DNA of 64,000 nucleotides from Parapedobacter composti (GCF_900112315.1 NZ_FOLL01000015.1:62001-126000); one strand, 5' to 3'; positions 37,416 to 47,216 are shown, numbered from the stretch's first letter. The notes: a model not told the origin generated them from the letters alone. A program made the numbers and translations.

Positions 37416-40085
37416 ATGAGACAACCTTCGATTTTCTTTTGTCTGGGCATTGCTTTATCCGGGCTGCTGGCATCCTGCAACCGCGCAGGTAGCAGCGACC
37501 CGACCGTGAAACCCGACAGCAGCCGTTACACCCGTACGGTACTGGCCGAAGGCCTCGATGAGCCGATGGAAATGGTAATTCTTCCGGGCAATGATGTGCT
37601 GTTTGTGGAACGCAAGGGCGGGGTGCGGTTGTATAAAGACGCAACGAAAGAACTTCGGACCGTGGCCAATTTCGAGGTATTCAGCGGCATTGAAGACGGC
37701 TTACTCGGTGTGGTTGCCGATCCCGATTTCGAAAAGAATCACTGGCTATACTTCTATTATGCTGTGGCAGGGGATAGTGCCAAAAACCGCCTGTCACGGA
37801 TGGAGTTCCGTAACGACAGCCTGTACCGCTCCACCGAGCGCATCATCCTCGAAATCCCCACGCAGCGGATTTACTGCTGCCACTCGGCGGGTTACCTGAA
37901 ATTCGATAGGCACGGCAACCTGTACCTTTCTACTGGCGACAACACGAACGCTGAAGAAACCGAAGGTTACACGCCGGTGGACGAGCGCCCCGGACATGAA
38001 CTTGCCGATGACCAAGCCACGGCGGCCAATACCAATGACCTGAGGGGCAAGATACTGCGTATCAAGCCGCTTCCCGCGGGGGGGTACATGATTCCGGAGG
38101 GTAACCTTTACGCCCCGGGCACGCCTGAAACCCGACCGGAAATCTACGCCATGGGCATGCGTAACCCCTACCGGTTCAGCATCGACCAGGAGACCGGTTA
38201 CCTGTATTTCGGCGACGTCGGCCCGGATACCAAGGTGCGTGGTACCGACGGCGAGCTGATGAGCTACGACGAGATCAATCAGGTACGCGAACCGGGCTTC
38301 TTCGGATGGCCTTATTTCCTCGGCAATAACGATGTGTTCCCGAAATATAACTACGAAACGAAAGAAGAGGAGCCGGGAAAAGACCCCAACCGGCCACTGA
38401 ATGGGTCGCCGAACAACACTGGCCTGACCGAACTGCCGCCGGCACAGCCGGCGATGATCTGGTACAACAAGGGCAAGTCCGCCCGTTTCCCGCTGGTGGG
38501 CAGCGGCGGGGCGACGGCAATGGCTGGACCCGTGTTTTATAGCAAACATTTCAAAGGGGCGCCGTTTAAGCTTTCGGATTACTACGACGGCAAACTATTC
38601 ATCTATGAGTGGATACGGGGGTGGATCATGGCCGTTGCTTTTGACGAGACGGGAAATTATGCCGGCATGGAGCCCTTCCTGAGCCACTGGAAATTTGATG
38701 CCCCTATTGACATGCAGTTTGCTCCCGATGGAGCCATCTATATACTTGAATACGGCACCAACTGGTTTTCCAAGAACAGCAACGCCCGGCTTATCCGCAT
38801 CGAATATACCGAAGGTAACCGCAACCCCATCGCGGAAATCAAAATGAATGGCCAATACGGCGCCGCGCCGTTCACCGTAACATTCAGTGCCGAGGGGACG
38901 ATGGATCACGACGGTAACGATGGACTGCGCTACCGCTGGCGAATTGACGGCAACGATTATGAAGGATTCGAAGCTACCCATACCTTCACGGAAAACGGCA
39001 CCCATGAAGTCACCCTGACGGTCACCGACCCGGATGGCGGCATCGGCACGGCGACGCGTAGGGTCTACGTAGGCAATACTCCGCCTGAAGTTGCGATACG
39101 GACCTCCGCCAACCGGAGCTTTTACTGGGACGGGGCGACCGTTCCTTACGAGGTGGAGGTTCGCGATGCCGAGGAGGCGATCGATCCCTCACGGATTGCC
39201 ATCGCCTTCGGTTACATCCCCGACGGACGCGACGCCGCGGTGGTGCTGGCAAGCGGGGGCGATGCGTCAACTTACCGGTTCCTGAAAGGGCAGGCCCTTG
39301 TGGCCAGCCTGGACTGCCGGTCGTGCCATGCCGTTGACCAGGAATCCGTCGGACCGACTTACCAAGCCATCGCCCAGCGCTATGCCGGCAAGCCGGGCGT
39401 ACGGGAGCTGCTTGTCGATAAGATCATCGAAGGGGGCAGTGGCAATTGGGGTGAGCGTGCCATGTCGCCGCACCCGGACCTGCCGCGTGCGGACGCCCAG
39501 GAAATGGTCGATTATATCCTTTCGCTCGGTACCGAAGAAAAGAGGCTGCCGCTGTCCGGTACGCTGGAATTGACGGACCACATCGGCCAGCGCGAAGGGG
39601 GAGCGTACCTGCTCAGCGCCAGCTACCGTGACGGTGGGGCAGGCGGCATCGGCAGCCTGGTGGGCCATGACCACCTGCTGCTCCGTTATCCCATCATCCA
39701 GGCGGAAGACTTTGATGAAGGCAATGTAAGCATCGCCACCATCACTACCGCTTTCATGGCCTATACCAATGGTATCAAGCACAGCAGTTACATCTCCTTT
39801 GATGATGTCGATCTCCGCGGGGTCAAGCGCATCGGTCTTCGCGTGCAGGCAAGCGGAGCGGGCGGTATGATCGTGGTGCGCCAAGGGAATTCCGACGGAG
39901 CGGTAGTGGGTTCGGTGAGCATCCCGCCGGGCCAGGCGAAAAGCCATGATGAAGGTTGGAAGGAATACATGGTCCGGGTGCCGGACAACTTGGGGCGCAA
40001 TCGGCTACATATCGGTTTCCAGCGTACCGTCGATACGGACAATTACCTCTTCCACGTAGACTGGTTGAAGTTCTATAACCACTAA
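37416..40085 (+). CDS. sugar dehydrogenase - PKD - cytochrome c - CBM-like fusion lipoprotein
   Basis: This 889-residue lipoprotein (lipobox GLLASC near residue 22) carries four modules. Residues ~40-460 form a PQQ-type glucose/sorbosone dehydrogenase propeller (EGLDEPMEMVILPGNDVLFV, YAMGMRNPYRFSIDQETGYL). A PKD domain follows near 475-560 (YRWRIDGNDYEGFEATHTFT). Near 620-710 is a c-type cytochrome with the haem motif CRSCH and a distal methionine in ERAMSPHP. The last ~150 residues (IIQAEDFDEGNVSIATITTA) look like a CBM6-type module. It should oxidise a sugar and pass electrons through its own haem. The start follows the previous stop by one base. Confidence 0.9.
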   Translation: MRQPSIFFCLGIALSGLLASCNRAGSSDPTVKPDSSRYTRTVLAEGLDEPMEMVILPGNDVLFVERKGGVRLYKDATKELRTVANFEVFSGIEDGLLGVVADPDFEKNHWLYFYYAVAGDSAKNRLSRMEFRNDSLYRSTERIILEIPTQRIYCCHSAGYLKFDRHGNLYLSTGDNTNAEETEGYTPVDERPGHELADDQATAANTNDLRGKILRIKPLPAGGYMIPEGNLYAPGTPETRPEIYAMGMRNPYRFSIDQETGYLYFGDVGPDTKVRGTDGELMSYDEINQVREPGFFGWPYFLGNNDVFPKYNYETKEEEPGKDPNRPLNGSPNNTGLTELPPAQPAMIWYNKGKSARFPLVGSGGATAMAGPVFYSKHFKGAPFKLSDYYDGKLFIYEWIRGWIMAVAFDETGNYAGMEPFLSHWKFDAPIDMQFAPDGAIYILEYGTNWFSKNSNARLIRIEYTEGNRNPIAEIKMNGQYGAAPFTVTFSAEGTMDHDGNDGLRYRWRIDGNDYEGFEATHTFTENGTHEVTLTVTDPDGGIGTATRRVYVGNTPPEVAIRTSANRSFYWDGATVPYEVEVRDAEEAIDPSRIAIAFGYIPDGRDAAVVLASGGDASTYRFLKGQALVASLDCRSCHAVDQESVGPTYQAIAQRYAGKPGVRELLVDKIIEGGSGNWGERAMSPHPDLPRADAQEMVDYILSLGTEEKRLPLSGTLELTDHIGQREGGAYLLSASYRDGGAGGIGSLVGHDHLLLRYPIIQAEDFDEGNVSIATITTAFMAYTNGIKHSSYISFDDVDLRGVKRIGLRVQASGAGGMIVVRQGNSDGAVVGSVSIPPGQAKSHDEGWKEYMVRVPDNLGRNRLHIGFQRTVDTDNYLFHVDWLKFYNH

Positions 40086-40097
40086 TCGGACACGAAG

Positions 40098-41351
40098 ATG
40101 AAAAAGGAACTTCGCGGCAAGTTGTCGCTGGTCATGTTCTTGGAGTATTTCACCTGGGGTACCTGGTATGTCACATTGGGCACCTTCCTGATGGAAACCT
40201 TTCAGGCCAGCGCGGCACAGGTGGGCTCGGCCTACGCCAACCTGTCCATCGCGGCCGCTGTATCACCTATTTTCGTGGGTATGGTGGCTGACCGCTATTT
40301 CTCCGCACAGAAGGTGCTGGGGACTCTCCACTTAGCAGGGGCCGTCGTTCTGATGGTGCTTGGGCAAGCGGCCTCCTACGGTACGTTTTGGTGGTTGCTG
40401 TTACTGTATACCATGCTGTACATGCCCACCATGGCCTTGGTCAATGCCATCACCTTCAGGCAACTGGACGATGACGGGAAGACCTTTCCTTACATCCGCG
40501 TCTTCGGCACGGTGGGGTGGATCGCAGTGGGCCTGCTGATCGGTTCCCTCAATTTGGAAAGCAGCCGGATGATTTTTAATTTCGGTGCGGCCGCCTCACT
40601 GTTGCTGGGTGTCGTAAGCTTCACGCTGCCCGATACCCCGCCTGTCAAAACCCAATCGACCGACATCCTGTCGCTGCTGGGGGGGGAGGCACTGGTGTTG
40701 TTCCGCAAGTGGTCGTTCGTTGTGTTTTTTCTCTCCTCGTTAGCCATCTGTATCCCGCTGTCGTTTTACTACAGCTTTGCCAACCCGTTTCTGAACGACG
40801 TCGGCATGGCGAACGCCGCGGGCAAGATGACCCTGGGTCAGGTCTCCGAGTTCCTGTTCCTGCTGGTCATCCCGCTGGCATTCCGAAAATTCGGGATCAA
40901 GGCCATGCTTGCCGTCGGGATCATTGCGTGGATTGTTCGCTATGTGCTGTTCGCCTACGGTGGTACGGACCAAGGGATTTGGATGCTATACGCAGGCATC
41001 CTGCTGCACGGCGTATGCTACGACTTCTTTTTCGTGACTGGCCAACTGTACGTGGATAATGTGGCGGGAAAATCCATACGCAATGCCGCACAGGGATTGA
41101 TTACCTTTGCCACCTATGGCGTGGGGATGCTGATCGGCTCTCATGTTGCTGGCCTCATCACCGCCCGGTACGCCCGGCAAGTTGGAAGTGCGCAGCAATT
41201 CGACTGGCAGGGCGTCTGGTTGGTCCCGGCAGCAATTGCGTTGGTGGTATTGGTACTGTTCATAGTGTTGTTTCGTGACCCCGGACGAAAGACCAACGCT
41301 GCCGGCAGCTTTAATGAAGATAAAAAGGAAACAAAGGAATATGACAACTAA
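40098..41351 (+). CDS. MFS transporter, NupG-like nucleoside/sugar permease
   Basis: This 417-residue protein has twelve predicted helices. The N-terminus KLSLVMFLEYFTWGTWYVTL and the FRQLDDDGKTFPYIRVFGTV loop are typical of the nucleoside:proton symporter (NupG/XapB) branch. In Bacteroidota such proteins often sit beside Gfo/Idh/MocA dehydrogenases and probably import modified sugars rather than nucleosides. The stop codon overlaps the next gene by 11 bp. With the nearby ADP-ribosylglycohydrolase-fold gene, a ribosyl-containing substrate remains possible. Confidence 0.85.
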   Translation: MKKELRGKLSLVMFLEYFTWGTWYVTLGTFLMETFQASAAQVGSAYANLSIAAAVSPIFVGMVADRYFSAQKVLGTLHLAGAVVLMVLGQAASYGTFWWLLLLYTMLYMPTMALVNAITFRQLDDDGKTFPYIRVFGTVGWIAVGLLIGSLNLESSRMIFNFGAAASLLLGVVSFTLPDTPPVKTQSTDILSLLGGEALVLFRKWSFVVFFLSSLAICIPLSFYYSFANPFLNDVGMANAAGKMTLGQVSEFLFLLVIPLAFRKFGIKAMLAVGIIAWIVRYVLFAYGGTDQGIWMLYAGILLHGVCYDFFFVTGQLYVDNVAGKSIRNAAQGLITFATYGVGMLIGSHVAGLITARYARQVGSAQQFDWQGVWLVPAAIALVVLVLFIVLFRDPGRKTNAAGSFNEDKKETKEYDN

Positions 41352-42423
41352 GACAGATAACGTACGCGTACTCGTTGTTGGCTGCGGAAACATGGGTGCC
41401 TCGCATGCCATGGCCTACCACACCGAAGAAGGTTTCGAGATCTGCGGGCTGGTGGCCCGGGGATCCAGCAAGGAAAAGCTCAACAAGCGGCTCGGCGGTG
41501 GCTACGCCCTGTTCGACGATTATGAAACAGCACTTAAGGCCACCCGGCCCGACGCGGTGTGTATTTCCACCTACCCCGACACCCACGAAACCTATGCCAT
41601 CATGGCCATGGAACATGGGTGCCATGTTTTTATCGAAAAGCCGTTGGCTGACACCTTGGCGGGTGCGCGGCGCGTGGCCGAAACAGCCAGACGGACCGGT
41701 AGGAAACTGGTGGTGGGTTACATTTTGCGTTATCACCCCAGTTGGCAGAAGTTCGTTGAACTCGGTGGGCAACTGGGCAGGCCGCTGGTGATGCGTATGA
41801 ACCTCAACCAGCAGAGCCAGGGACATATGTGGGACGTGCACCGCAGCCTGATGGCCAGTCTGAGTCCCATCGTGGATTGCGGGGTGCATTACATCGATGT
41901 GATGTGCCAGTTGACAGGCAGTAAGCCCGTGCAAGTCAATGCGATCGGGGCGCGGCTCACGGAAGATATTCCGGAGGATAATTACAACTATGGGCAACTG
42001 CAAATCCGGTTTGACGATGGATCTGTAGGCTGGTATGAGGCTGGGTGGGGACCGATGGTGAGCGAAACGGCATTTTTCATCAAGGACGTGTTCGGCCCGA
42101 AAGGTTCGCTGTCGATTGTAGCAAAAGAAGCCGGTAGGTCAGGCAATTCGGACAATGTAGCGGCCCACACGCAAACGGAATCGCTGCGGTTGCACCATGC
42201 GGATATTGATGCCGCCAATCGGTTTACGAAACCGGACGAGTGGATTGATCTGGCTGACGAACCGGATCACCAGGAGCTGTGCAACCGCGAACAGCGTTTT
42301 TTTCTGAATGCCATCCGCAATGATTTGGATCTGTCTGTACAGACGGAACAGGCGATCAGTAGTTTGGAAGTCGCTTTGGCTTGCGATGAGTCTGTGCGGA
42401 GCGGGCAACCTGTGAAACTTTGA
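41341..42423 (+). CDS. Gfo/Idh/MocA family oxidoreductase, cytoplasmic
   Basis: The start at 41341 (MTTKTDNVRVLVVGCGNMGA) is placed at the Rossmann strand; the frame extends upstream but only over the transporter 3' end. NAD-binding GCGNMGASHAM, the EKP motif in GCHVFIEKPLADTLAG and the substrate-side SPIVDCGVHYIDVMCQLTGS are clear. No export signal is present, so unlike the homologue at 36395 it acts in the cytoplasm, probably on the sugar imported by the adjacent MFS protein. It closes the 14-gene run. Confidence 0.9.
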   Translation: MTTKTDNVRVLVVGCGNMGASHAMAYHTEEGFEICGLVARGSSKEKLNKRLGGGYALFDDYETALKATRPDAVCISTYPDTHETYAIMAMEHGCHVFIEKPLADTLAGARRVAETARRTGRKLVVGYILRYHPSWQKFVELGGQLGRPLVMRMNLNQQSQGHMWDVHRSLMASLSPIVDCGVHYIDVMCQLTGSKPVQVNAIGARLTEDIPEDNYNYGQLQIRFDDGSVGWYEAGWGPMVSETAFFIKDVFGPKGSLSIVAKEAGRSGNSDNVAAHTQTESLRLHHADIDAANRFTKPDEWIDLADEPDHQELCNREQRFFLNAIRNDLDLSVQTEQAISSLEVALACDESVRSGQPVKL

Positions 42424-42515
42424 CGATATTTTTACAACCGGATACCGATCTCTGTGACATGAGGGATTGATTGAAAGAACACGCCGCGCAGGGCATGACG
42501 CAGTAATGAAGAAAT

Positions 42516-42535
42516 ATGACTACTTTCGTAGTCAT
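42516..42535. promoter_or_regulatory. inverted repeat covering the sigma-factor start codon
   Basis: ATGACTAC-TTTC-GTAGTCAT is a perfect 8-bp stem with a 4-base loop. Its last two bases are the first two of the likely ATG start at 42534. As RNA it could occlude initiation; as DNA it could be an operator. There is also an in-frame ATG at the left edge of the stem. Confidence 0.5.
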
Positions 42536-43115
42536 GAATAACTCGGATTTCCTTACTGACCAACAGTTAGCTTCACTGCTGCGGAAGGGAGATGCCGATG
42601 CATTCAAACAGCTGTACGACCGATTTTGGAGCAAAATGTTGGTGGTCGCCGCCAAACGGCTGGATGATGTAGCGGAGGCCGAAGAGGCCGTACAGGATAT
42701 TTTCGTGAACCTCTGGCGCAAGCGGGAGACATTTGAACTGAAGGTATCGTTCGAACACTACCTGGCGGTGGCCGTAAAGTTTGAAATCATCAACCGCCGG
42801 GCAAAATGGGCACGTAAGGAGGCGCTGCACAACAGCGTGAACGTTGCCGATGCGGTTTACGATGGCGGCGCGGACCTCGAACTGAAGGATCTTCTCCAGC
42901 AGCTTGAACGCACCATCAATTCGCTCCCGCCCAAATGCCGGCTTGTTTTCCGCCTGAGCCGCGATGACGAGTTTACCAACCGGCAAATCGCAGAAGAACT
43001 CGGTGTCAGCGAGAAAGCTGTGGAAAAACACATCTCCAAAGCGCTGAAGGTGCTGCGGGAGAAATTCGGCAGGAAATACTGTCTGGTCGTGCCTTATCTG
43101 GGCATCAACGGCTAA
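42534..43115 (+). CDS. ECF-type RNA polymerase sigma factor (FecI-like)
   Basis: I prefer the ATG at 42534 (NNSDFLTDQQLASLLRKGDA); an in-frame ATG six codons upstream lies in the hairpin. Region 2 is seen in FKQLYDRFWSKMLVVAAKRL and AEEAVQDIFVNLWRKRE. Region 4 is seen in LPPKCRLVFRLSRDDEFTNR and IAEELGVSEKAVEKHISKAL. It is followed by a FecR anti-sigma gene and an STN-containing SusC, the usual trans-envelope signalling order. Because that SusC is destroyed (44426-46279), this sigma factor may be uninducible or deregulated. Confidence 0.92.
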   Translation: MNNSDFLTDQQLASLLRKGDADAFKQLYDRFWSKMLVVAAKRLDDVAEAEEAVQDIFVNLWRKRETFELKVSFEHYLAVAVKFEIINRRAKWARKEALHNSVNVADAVYDGGADLELKDLLQQLERTINSLPPKCRLVFRLSRDDEFTNRQIAEELGVSEKAVEKHISKALKVLREKFGRKYCLVVPYLGING

Positions 43116-43196
43116 CTTCTGAAAAAAAATAAAAAAAATCGAATCGGAGGTAGGGTATTGCATCCGGCGCTTTTTTTTACTATAAAAAGGCAATTA

Positions 43197-44207
43197 ATGA
43201 GCTACCCGGAAATCGATCGCTTGGCTAAGAAGTGGCAGGAGGGAACCCTGAACGAAGAGGAACGTGCCCGTTTCGAGGCGTGGTACCGTTCTTTTGACGA
43301 TTCCACGCTCGAAATTGATTCTGACGAGGGGGAAGAAGCCATGAAATCACGGCTGTACCGGCAGATCATCGAAAAAGGCATGGGTACCGCAACGCGGCCT
43401 GCCCGCCGCCGCATCCTTTGGGTGCGGAGTGTGGCGGCTGCCATTGCTTTTTTGGCCATTTTTGGCTGGTATTGGGATTATCAAAACGGGTTTACCGACA
43501 AGCCATGGATTGCATTCAAGCAGGTGCGGGCCGGTCAGAGCGTGCGGCAGGAGACGCTGCCCGATGGTTCCATCGTATGGCTCCGGCCGGGAGCCTCATT
43601 GCGGTTCAGCAAGCGCTTCAGGTTGCGCGACGTGGAATTGACCGGAGAAGCTTTGTTTGAGGTGGCCAAAAATGAGGAAAAGCCGTTCCGCGTGAATGTG
43701 GGGAATTACGTGGCTACCGTACTGGGGACAAGCTTCCACATCAGGCAATCGGCCAATCCCGCTGAAATGGAGCTGGTCGTGCTAACCGGCAAAGTGGCGG
43801 TGAGCCGGCAGCCTGAGAAAAAAGGTAAAGCGAAGAGCCCTGCGCCGGCCGGCCCGCCGGCGGCTGTGCTGATGCCGAGCCAGCGGCTGAAAACCAATGA
43901 TGGACTTCGGGCAGATTCAATAACGGTGGATTCCGTGGATGTCAGTGTGGATAACGAGTATACTGCCGGAACAAACTATAACATGCGGTTTGACGATACG
44001 CCCTTTGAAGAAGTGGCTAGCCGCATCTCGAATAAGTTCGGGGTTGCCGTGGAGGCTGACGAACGCCGTTACCGTGGCTGCCGCGTGAGCGCTGACCTTA
44101 GCGGCCAGCCGCTGCATTATACGGCCGAACTGGTGGCCGCGGCCCTGGATGCGCAATACGAAATCAAGAAAGATAAAATTGTCCTGAAAGGAGGAGGATG
44201 CCTATGA
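43197..44207 (+). CDS. FecR-family anti-sigma factor
   Basis: This protein starts at ATG 43197 (MSYPEIDRLAKKWQEG). It has a cytoplasmic N-terminal sigma-binding region, one transmembrane helix (RSVAAAIAFLAIFGWYWDYQ, near residues 75-95) and the periplasmic FecR domain (RQETLPDGSIVWLRPGASLR, then GEALFEVAKNEEKPF and VATVLGTSFHIR). The C-terminal DUF4974-like domain (MRFDDTPFEEVASRISNKFG) is intact. It normally relays the liganded state of an STN-bearing transporter to the sigma factor. The partner downstream is now a pseudogene. Confidence 0.92.
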   Translation: MSYPEIDRLAKKWQEGTLNEEERARFEAWYRSFDDSTLEIDSDEGEEAMKSRLYRQIIEKGMGTATRPARRRILWVRSVAAAIAFLAIFGWYWDYQNGFTDKPWIAFKQVRAGQSVRQETLPDGSIVWLRPGASLRFSKRFRLRDVELTGEALFEVAKNEEKPFRVNVGNYVATVLGTSFHIRQSANPAEMELVVLTGKVAVSRQPEKKGKAKSPAPAGPPAAVLMPSQRLKTNDGLRADSITVDSVDVSVDNEYTAGTNYNMRFDDTPFEEVASRISNKFGVAVEADERRYRGCRVSADLSGQPLHYTAELVAAALDAQYEIKKDKIVLKGGGCL

Positions 44208-44319
44208 TGAAATGACAGATATACCCTCATAGCCGCACCAGCTTATATTACCTAAAATAGATTAAGGTTATTGTATGAAGGGGATATACCGATTGTGCAT
44301 AGTCATTAGACTAAAAAGT

Positions 44320-44351
44320 GTCCGGATTCTGGCTGCAACCGGAACCCGGAC
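44320..44351. other. strong imperfect hairpin upstream of the broken susC
   Basis: GTCCGGATTCTGG (44320-44332) pairs with CCGGAACCCGGAC (44339-44351) around CTGCAA, with one mismatch and one G-U pair. No T-run follows, so it is not a standard terminator. It lies in the 218-bp FecR-SusC gap, which holds no gene; a mRNA-processing or attenuator role is possible. Confidence 0.45.
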
Positions 44352-44425
44352 GATGGTTCAGTTAAATGTAGTAAGTACTTAATGCTTGGGAATTATGAGT
44401 TCCCGACCAAACCAACAACAAATAT

Positions 44426-46279
44426 ATGAAAATCCATTTGTATGGAAAAGCCTTGTATTGGCATATGATCCGTATCGCTTTCTTTTACCTAGCCGCCCCG
44501 CTCCAGGGAGGCGGGCTGCTGTACGCAGAGGCCACCAACGCTCAATTGCTTAACCAACCTGTTTTTCTCGACGTCAAGAACGCGCCGGTTGCACAGGTGC
44601 TTCGCCAGATCGAACAGCAGACCGAGGTACGGTTTGTGTATACCAACAACTTGCTGGACGAGGCCGGAAATGTGACGATAGCTGTACGGCAGCAACGCGC
44701 ATTGGAGGTGTTGAATGAACTGTTCAAGCCGCTTGCGATCCAGTTTGAAGAGAAGGAAAAGGGTTTTGTCATCCTGAAAAAGCGCTTCGATGAAAGCGGC
44801 ACGGAAAATACCGTGGGGCTAAAGCTGGAGGACCCCGCCATTGGCGAAACAGGCGCGCAGCAGTCGCAGGTGGCAGGCAAGGTTATTGCCGTGGCAGACA
44901 GGCAACCGTTGGCCGGTGTGACGGTGACCAACAAGCGTACCGGCGCCATCGCGATGACGGATGCGGAGGGCACTTACCGCATTGAAGCGCTGGCGACCGA
45001 TGTGCTCGTTTTTAGCTATGTGGGGTACCAGGAGCACGAAGAGCCCGCAAAACAGGACATCGTGGTCCAACTGGTGGAATCCAGTACAGACCTCGATGAG
45101 GTCGTGGTGGTAGCCTATGGCACTACCCGCGAGCGTGATCTCACCGGTTCTTTATCCACGATTGATAACAAATTGCTGACGAACCGGTCCAACTCTACCG
45201 TGAGCAGGGCATTGGAAGGCGCAGCGCCCGGCATACAGGTCTCTGCGGTAGACGGGCAGCCGGGACTGGACATGGGCATCCGCGTGCGGGGCCTGGGGTC
45301 TGCAAGCCAAAACACGTCTAATGCGCTGGTGGTTATTGATGGCGTGCCTGCCCAGAATGCCAACCCGTTGTCTACCATCAATCCGAAGGATATTGAAAAT
45401 GTGACCATTTTGAAAGATGCCGCGTCGACGGCGCTATACGGATCCAGGGGGGCCAACGGCGTGGTGCTCATCACCACCAAGCGGGGCAACAAGGGTGTGC
45501 CGCGCATTTCCTTTGAAGGGAGGACGGGAATGAACCAGGTAGGGCCATACCAGTTTGATAAAATTTTGGATCCAAAGGATATCTATGAGTTCGCCTGGCT
45601 TTCCATCTACAATTCGGCAAGGTATGGGGTGGATGGTTCTGGAGTTTCCAAAAGCTACACCACCAATGTTCGGAATCCGAACATGAGCCATGAGGACGCT
45701 GCGTAGTTCGCCAGCGCGCACTTATTCGATTATGTCGGTTCAACCACCAATTTCCAGCGGAATAACCTCGGAAACTGGATGCTGTACGACGTTCCCGGAG
45801 CGGTGTACACGCCTACGGGTTCGGGAGCCGCGGCAAGCGCTACGATGTCCGGGGCCTACCTCGTAAATCCTGACGGCAAACTCAACCCCGACGCCAGGCT
45901 GCTTTACAACGATAACTATGACAAATACCTCCTCGAAAACCGGCTGAGGCAGGACTATAACCTGTCGGCTTCAGGGGGCTCGGATCGCGTGAACTATTTC
46001 TTCTCCGGCGGTTACCTTGAGGATCCTTCCTACATCAGGGGCTCTGCCTTCGAACGGTACAACGCCCGCGCGAACGTGGATGCGCAGGTATTCGACTGGC
46101 TGAAAATCGGCACGAACGTCGGGTTCTCGAACCGCACCACGCAGTCGCCGGCCACGCGCTTCGGCCGGAATCCGGGCAGTGCCGTGGCCAACGTTTTCCG
46201 GTTCATCAACGGGCAGAACCAGCTGACGCAGCTTTATGCACGGGACCAAGCCGGAAATATCATCACGGAAAATGGACAG
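44426..46279 (+). pseudogene. STN-containing SusC, amber-interrupted and 3'-deleted
   Basis: After a signal peptide comes an STN domain (VFLDVKNAPVAQVLRQIEQQ to GFVILKKR, residues ~38-120), a CarboxypepD_reg-like domain, TonB-box-like DLDEVVVVAYGTTRERD and the plug with DAASTALYGSRGANGVVLIT. The frame stops at TAG 45704-45706 after HEDAA, but the same frame continues with barrel sequence (RQDYNLSASGGSDRVNYFFS) to about 46279. There it changes abruptly to beta-helix sequence. The remaining barrel (~500 residues) and any SusD are missing. It was the outer-membrane sensor of the adjacent sigma/FecR pair. Confidence 0.9.
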
Positions 46280-47100
46280 AAGAAAATGTCGTGGCGCATT
46301 GCGAGATGTTCGATATCCCCGGAGCTGCGATCCTGATGAACGGCAACGACCACGTACTGGAATACAATTACATACACGATGTGGCAAAGGAAGTCAACGA
46401 CCTGGGTGCCATCTACTACGGCCGGGATCCGTCGGAGCGGGGCATCGTTGTCCGCTATAACGTGATTGCCGACATCCCCCACCGATTTTTGACGGCGGGC
46501 ATCTACCACGACGATGGCGCATGCGGCCTTACGGCTTACTCCAATATCCTTGTCAATGCGGGCCAACGGGCGGTGCTGATGGGCGGAGGGTCTGACAACA
46601 AATACTACAATAACCTCTTTATCGGCAGCGAGGCCGGAATCTTCATCGATGACCGGTTGCGTGCCTAGGCGAAGCACCTGTTAGTTCCGGATAGCGGACT
46701 GTATGCGAAGCGCCTGCGTGCCGTGGACTACACCGGTCCGGTCTACGCACTGGCGTACCCGACGTTGCCCGGCTATTTCGAAACTGTGCCGGAGCCTTCC
46801 TATAACCTGGTGCACCGGAACGTGTTCATCAATTTCAGGGATCCGATCTATGCGAAGGGAAAGACCATGGCATGGCGCATCAAGGCACTGGGAGTGAGCA
46901 GGGCAAACATTTTCCGTAACCAAGCGGATATCCTGACGGAGATCCGTACATCCGGGTTGCAGCGTGTGCTCGGGAAAGAAAAGATACTCGATCCGATTCC
47001 CGTGGAGGAGATCGGGTTAACGCCTTCTGCGTACATTGCCACCCAGCCCTCGGCATGGGGGCTAAGCCACGTGTACATTTGTGAAAATAAACGCAGTTAA
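46280..47100 (+). pseudogene. right-handed parallel beta-helix protein, C-terminal remnant
   Basis: Sequence typical of parallel beta-helix polysaccharide-acting proteins begins without a start at about 46280 (ENVVAHCEMFDIPGAAILMN, then NHVLEYNYIHDVA-like repeats). An in-frame TAG at 46666-46668 follows DDRLRA, after which the same frame continues (GLYAKRLRAVDYTGPVYALA, HRNVFINF) to the natural stop at 47100. The N-terminal half is lost in the deletion that fused it to susC. The opal/amber position aligns with a tryptophan in what I recall of the family, suggesting TGG to TAG; that comparison is from memory. Confidence 0.8.
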
Positions 47101-47200
47101 TTGCCGATTTACAGCGGGAGATAAGGGATCGAGGTGACCCTATGTGTCCAGTCCTGAATTTGGGGTTCGAAGTGTTGCTGTGCTTATTTAATCACTATTA

Positions 47201-47216
47201 TCCGACTAAAGTCGGA
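47201..47216. promoter_or_regulatory. palindrome upstream of yceI-like gene
   Basis: TCCGACT-AA-AGTCGGA is a perfect 7-bp inverted repeat located ~60 bp upstream of the promoter at 47276. It may be an operator, or the end of the transcript from the upstream relic. Confidence 0.4.

Noticed and set aside
45704-46668. in-frame TAG codons read as evidence for amber recoding
   Set aside because: Both occur in genes already truncated by a deletion, and no suppressor tRNA or recoding signal is visible; ordinary nonsense mutations are simpler.
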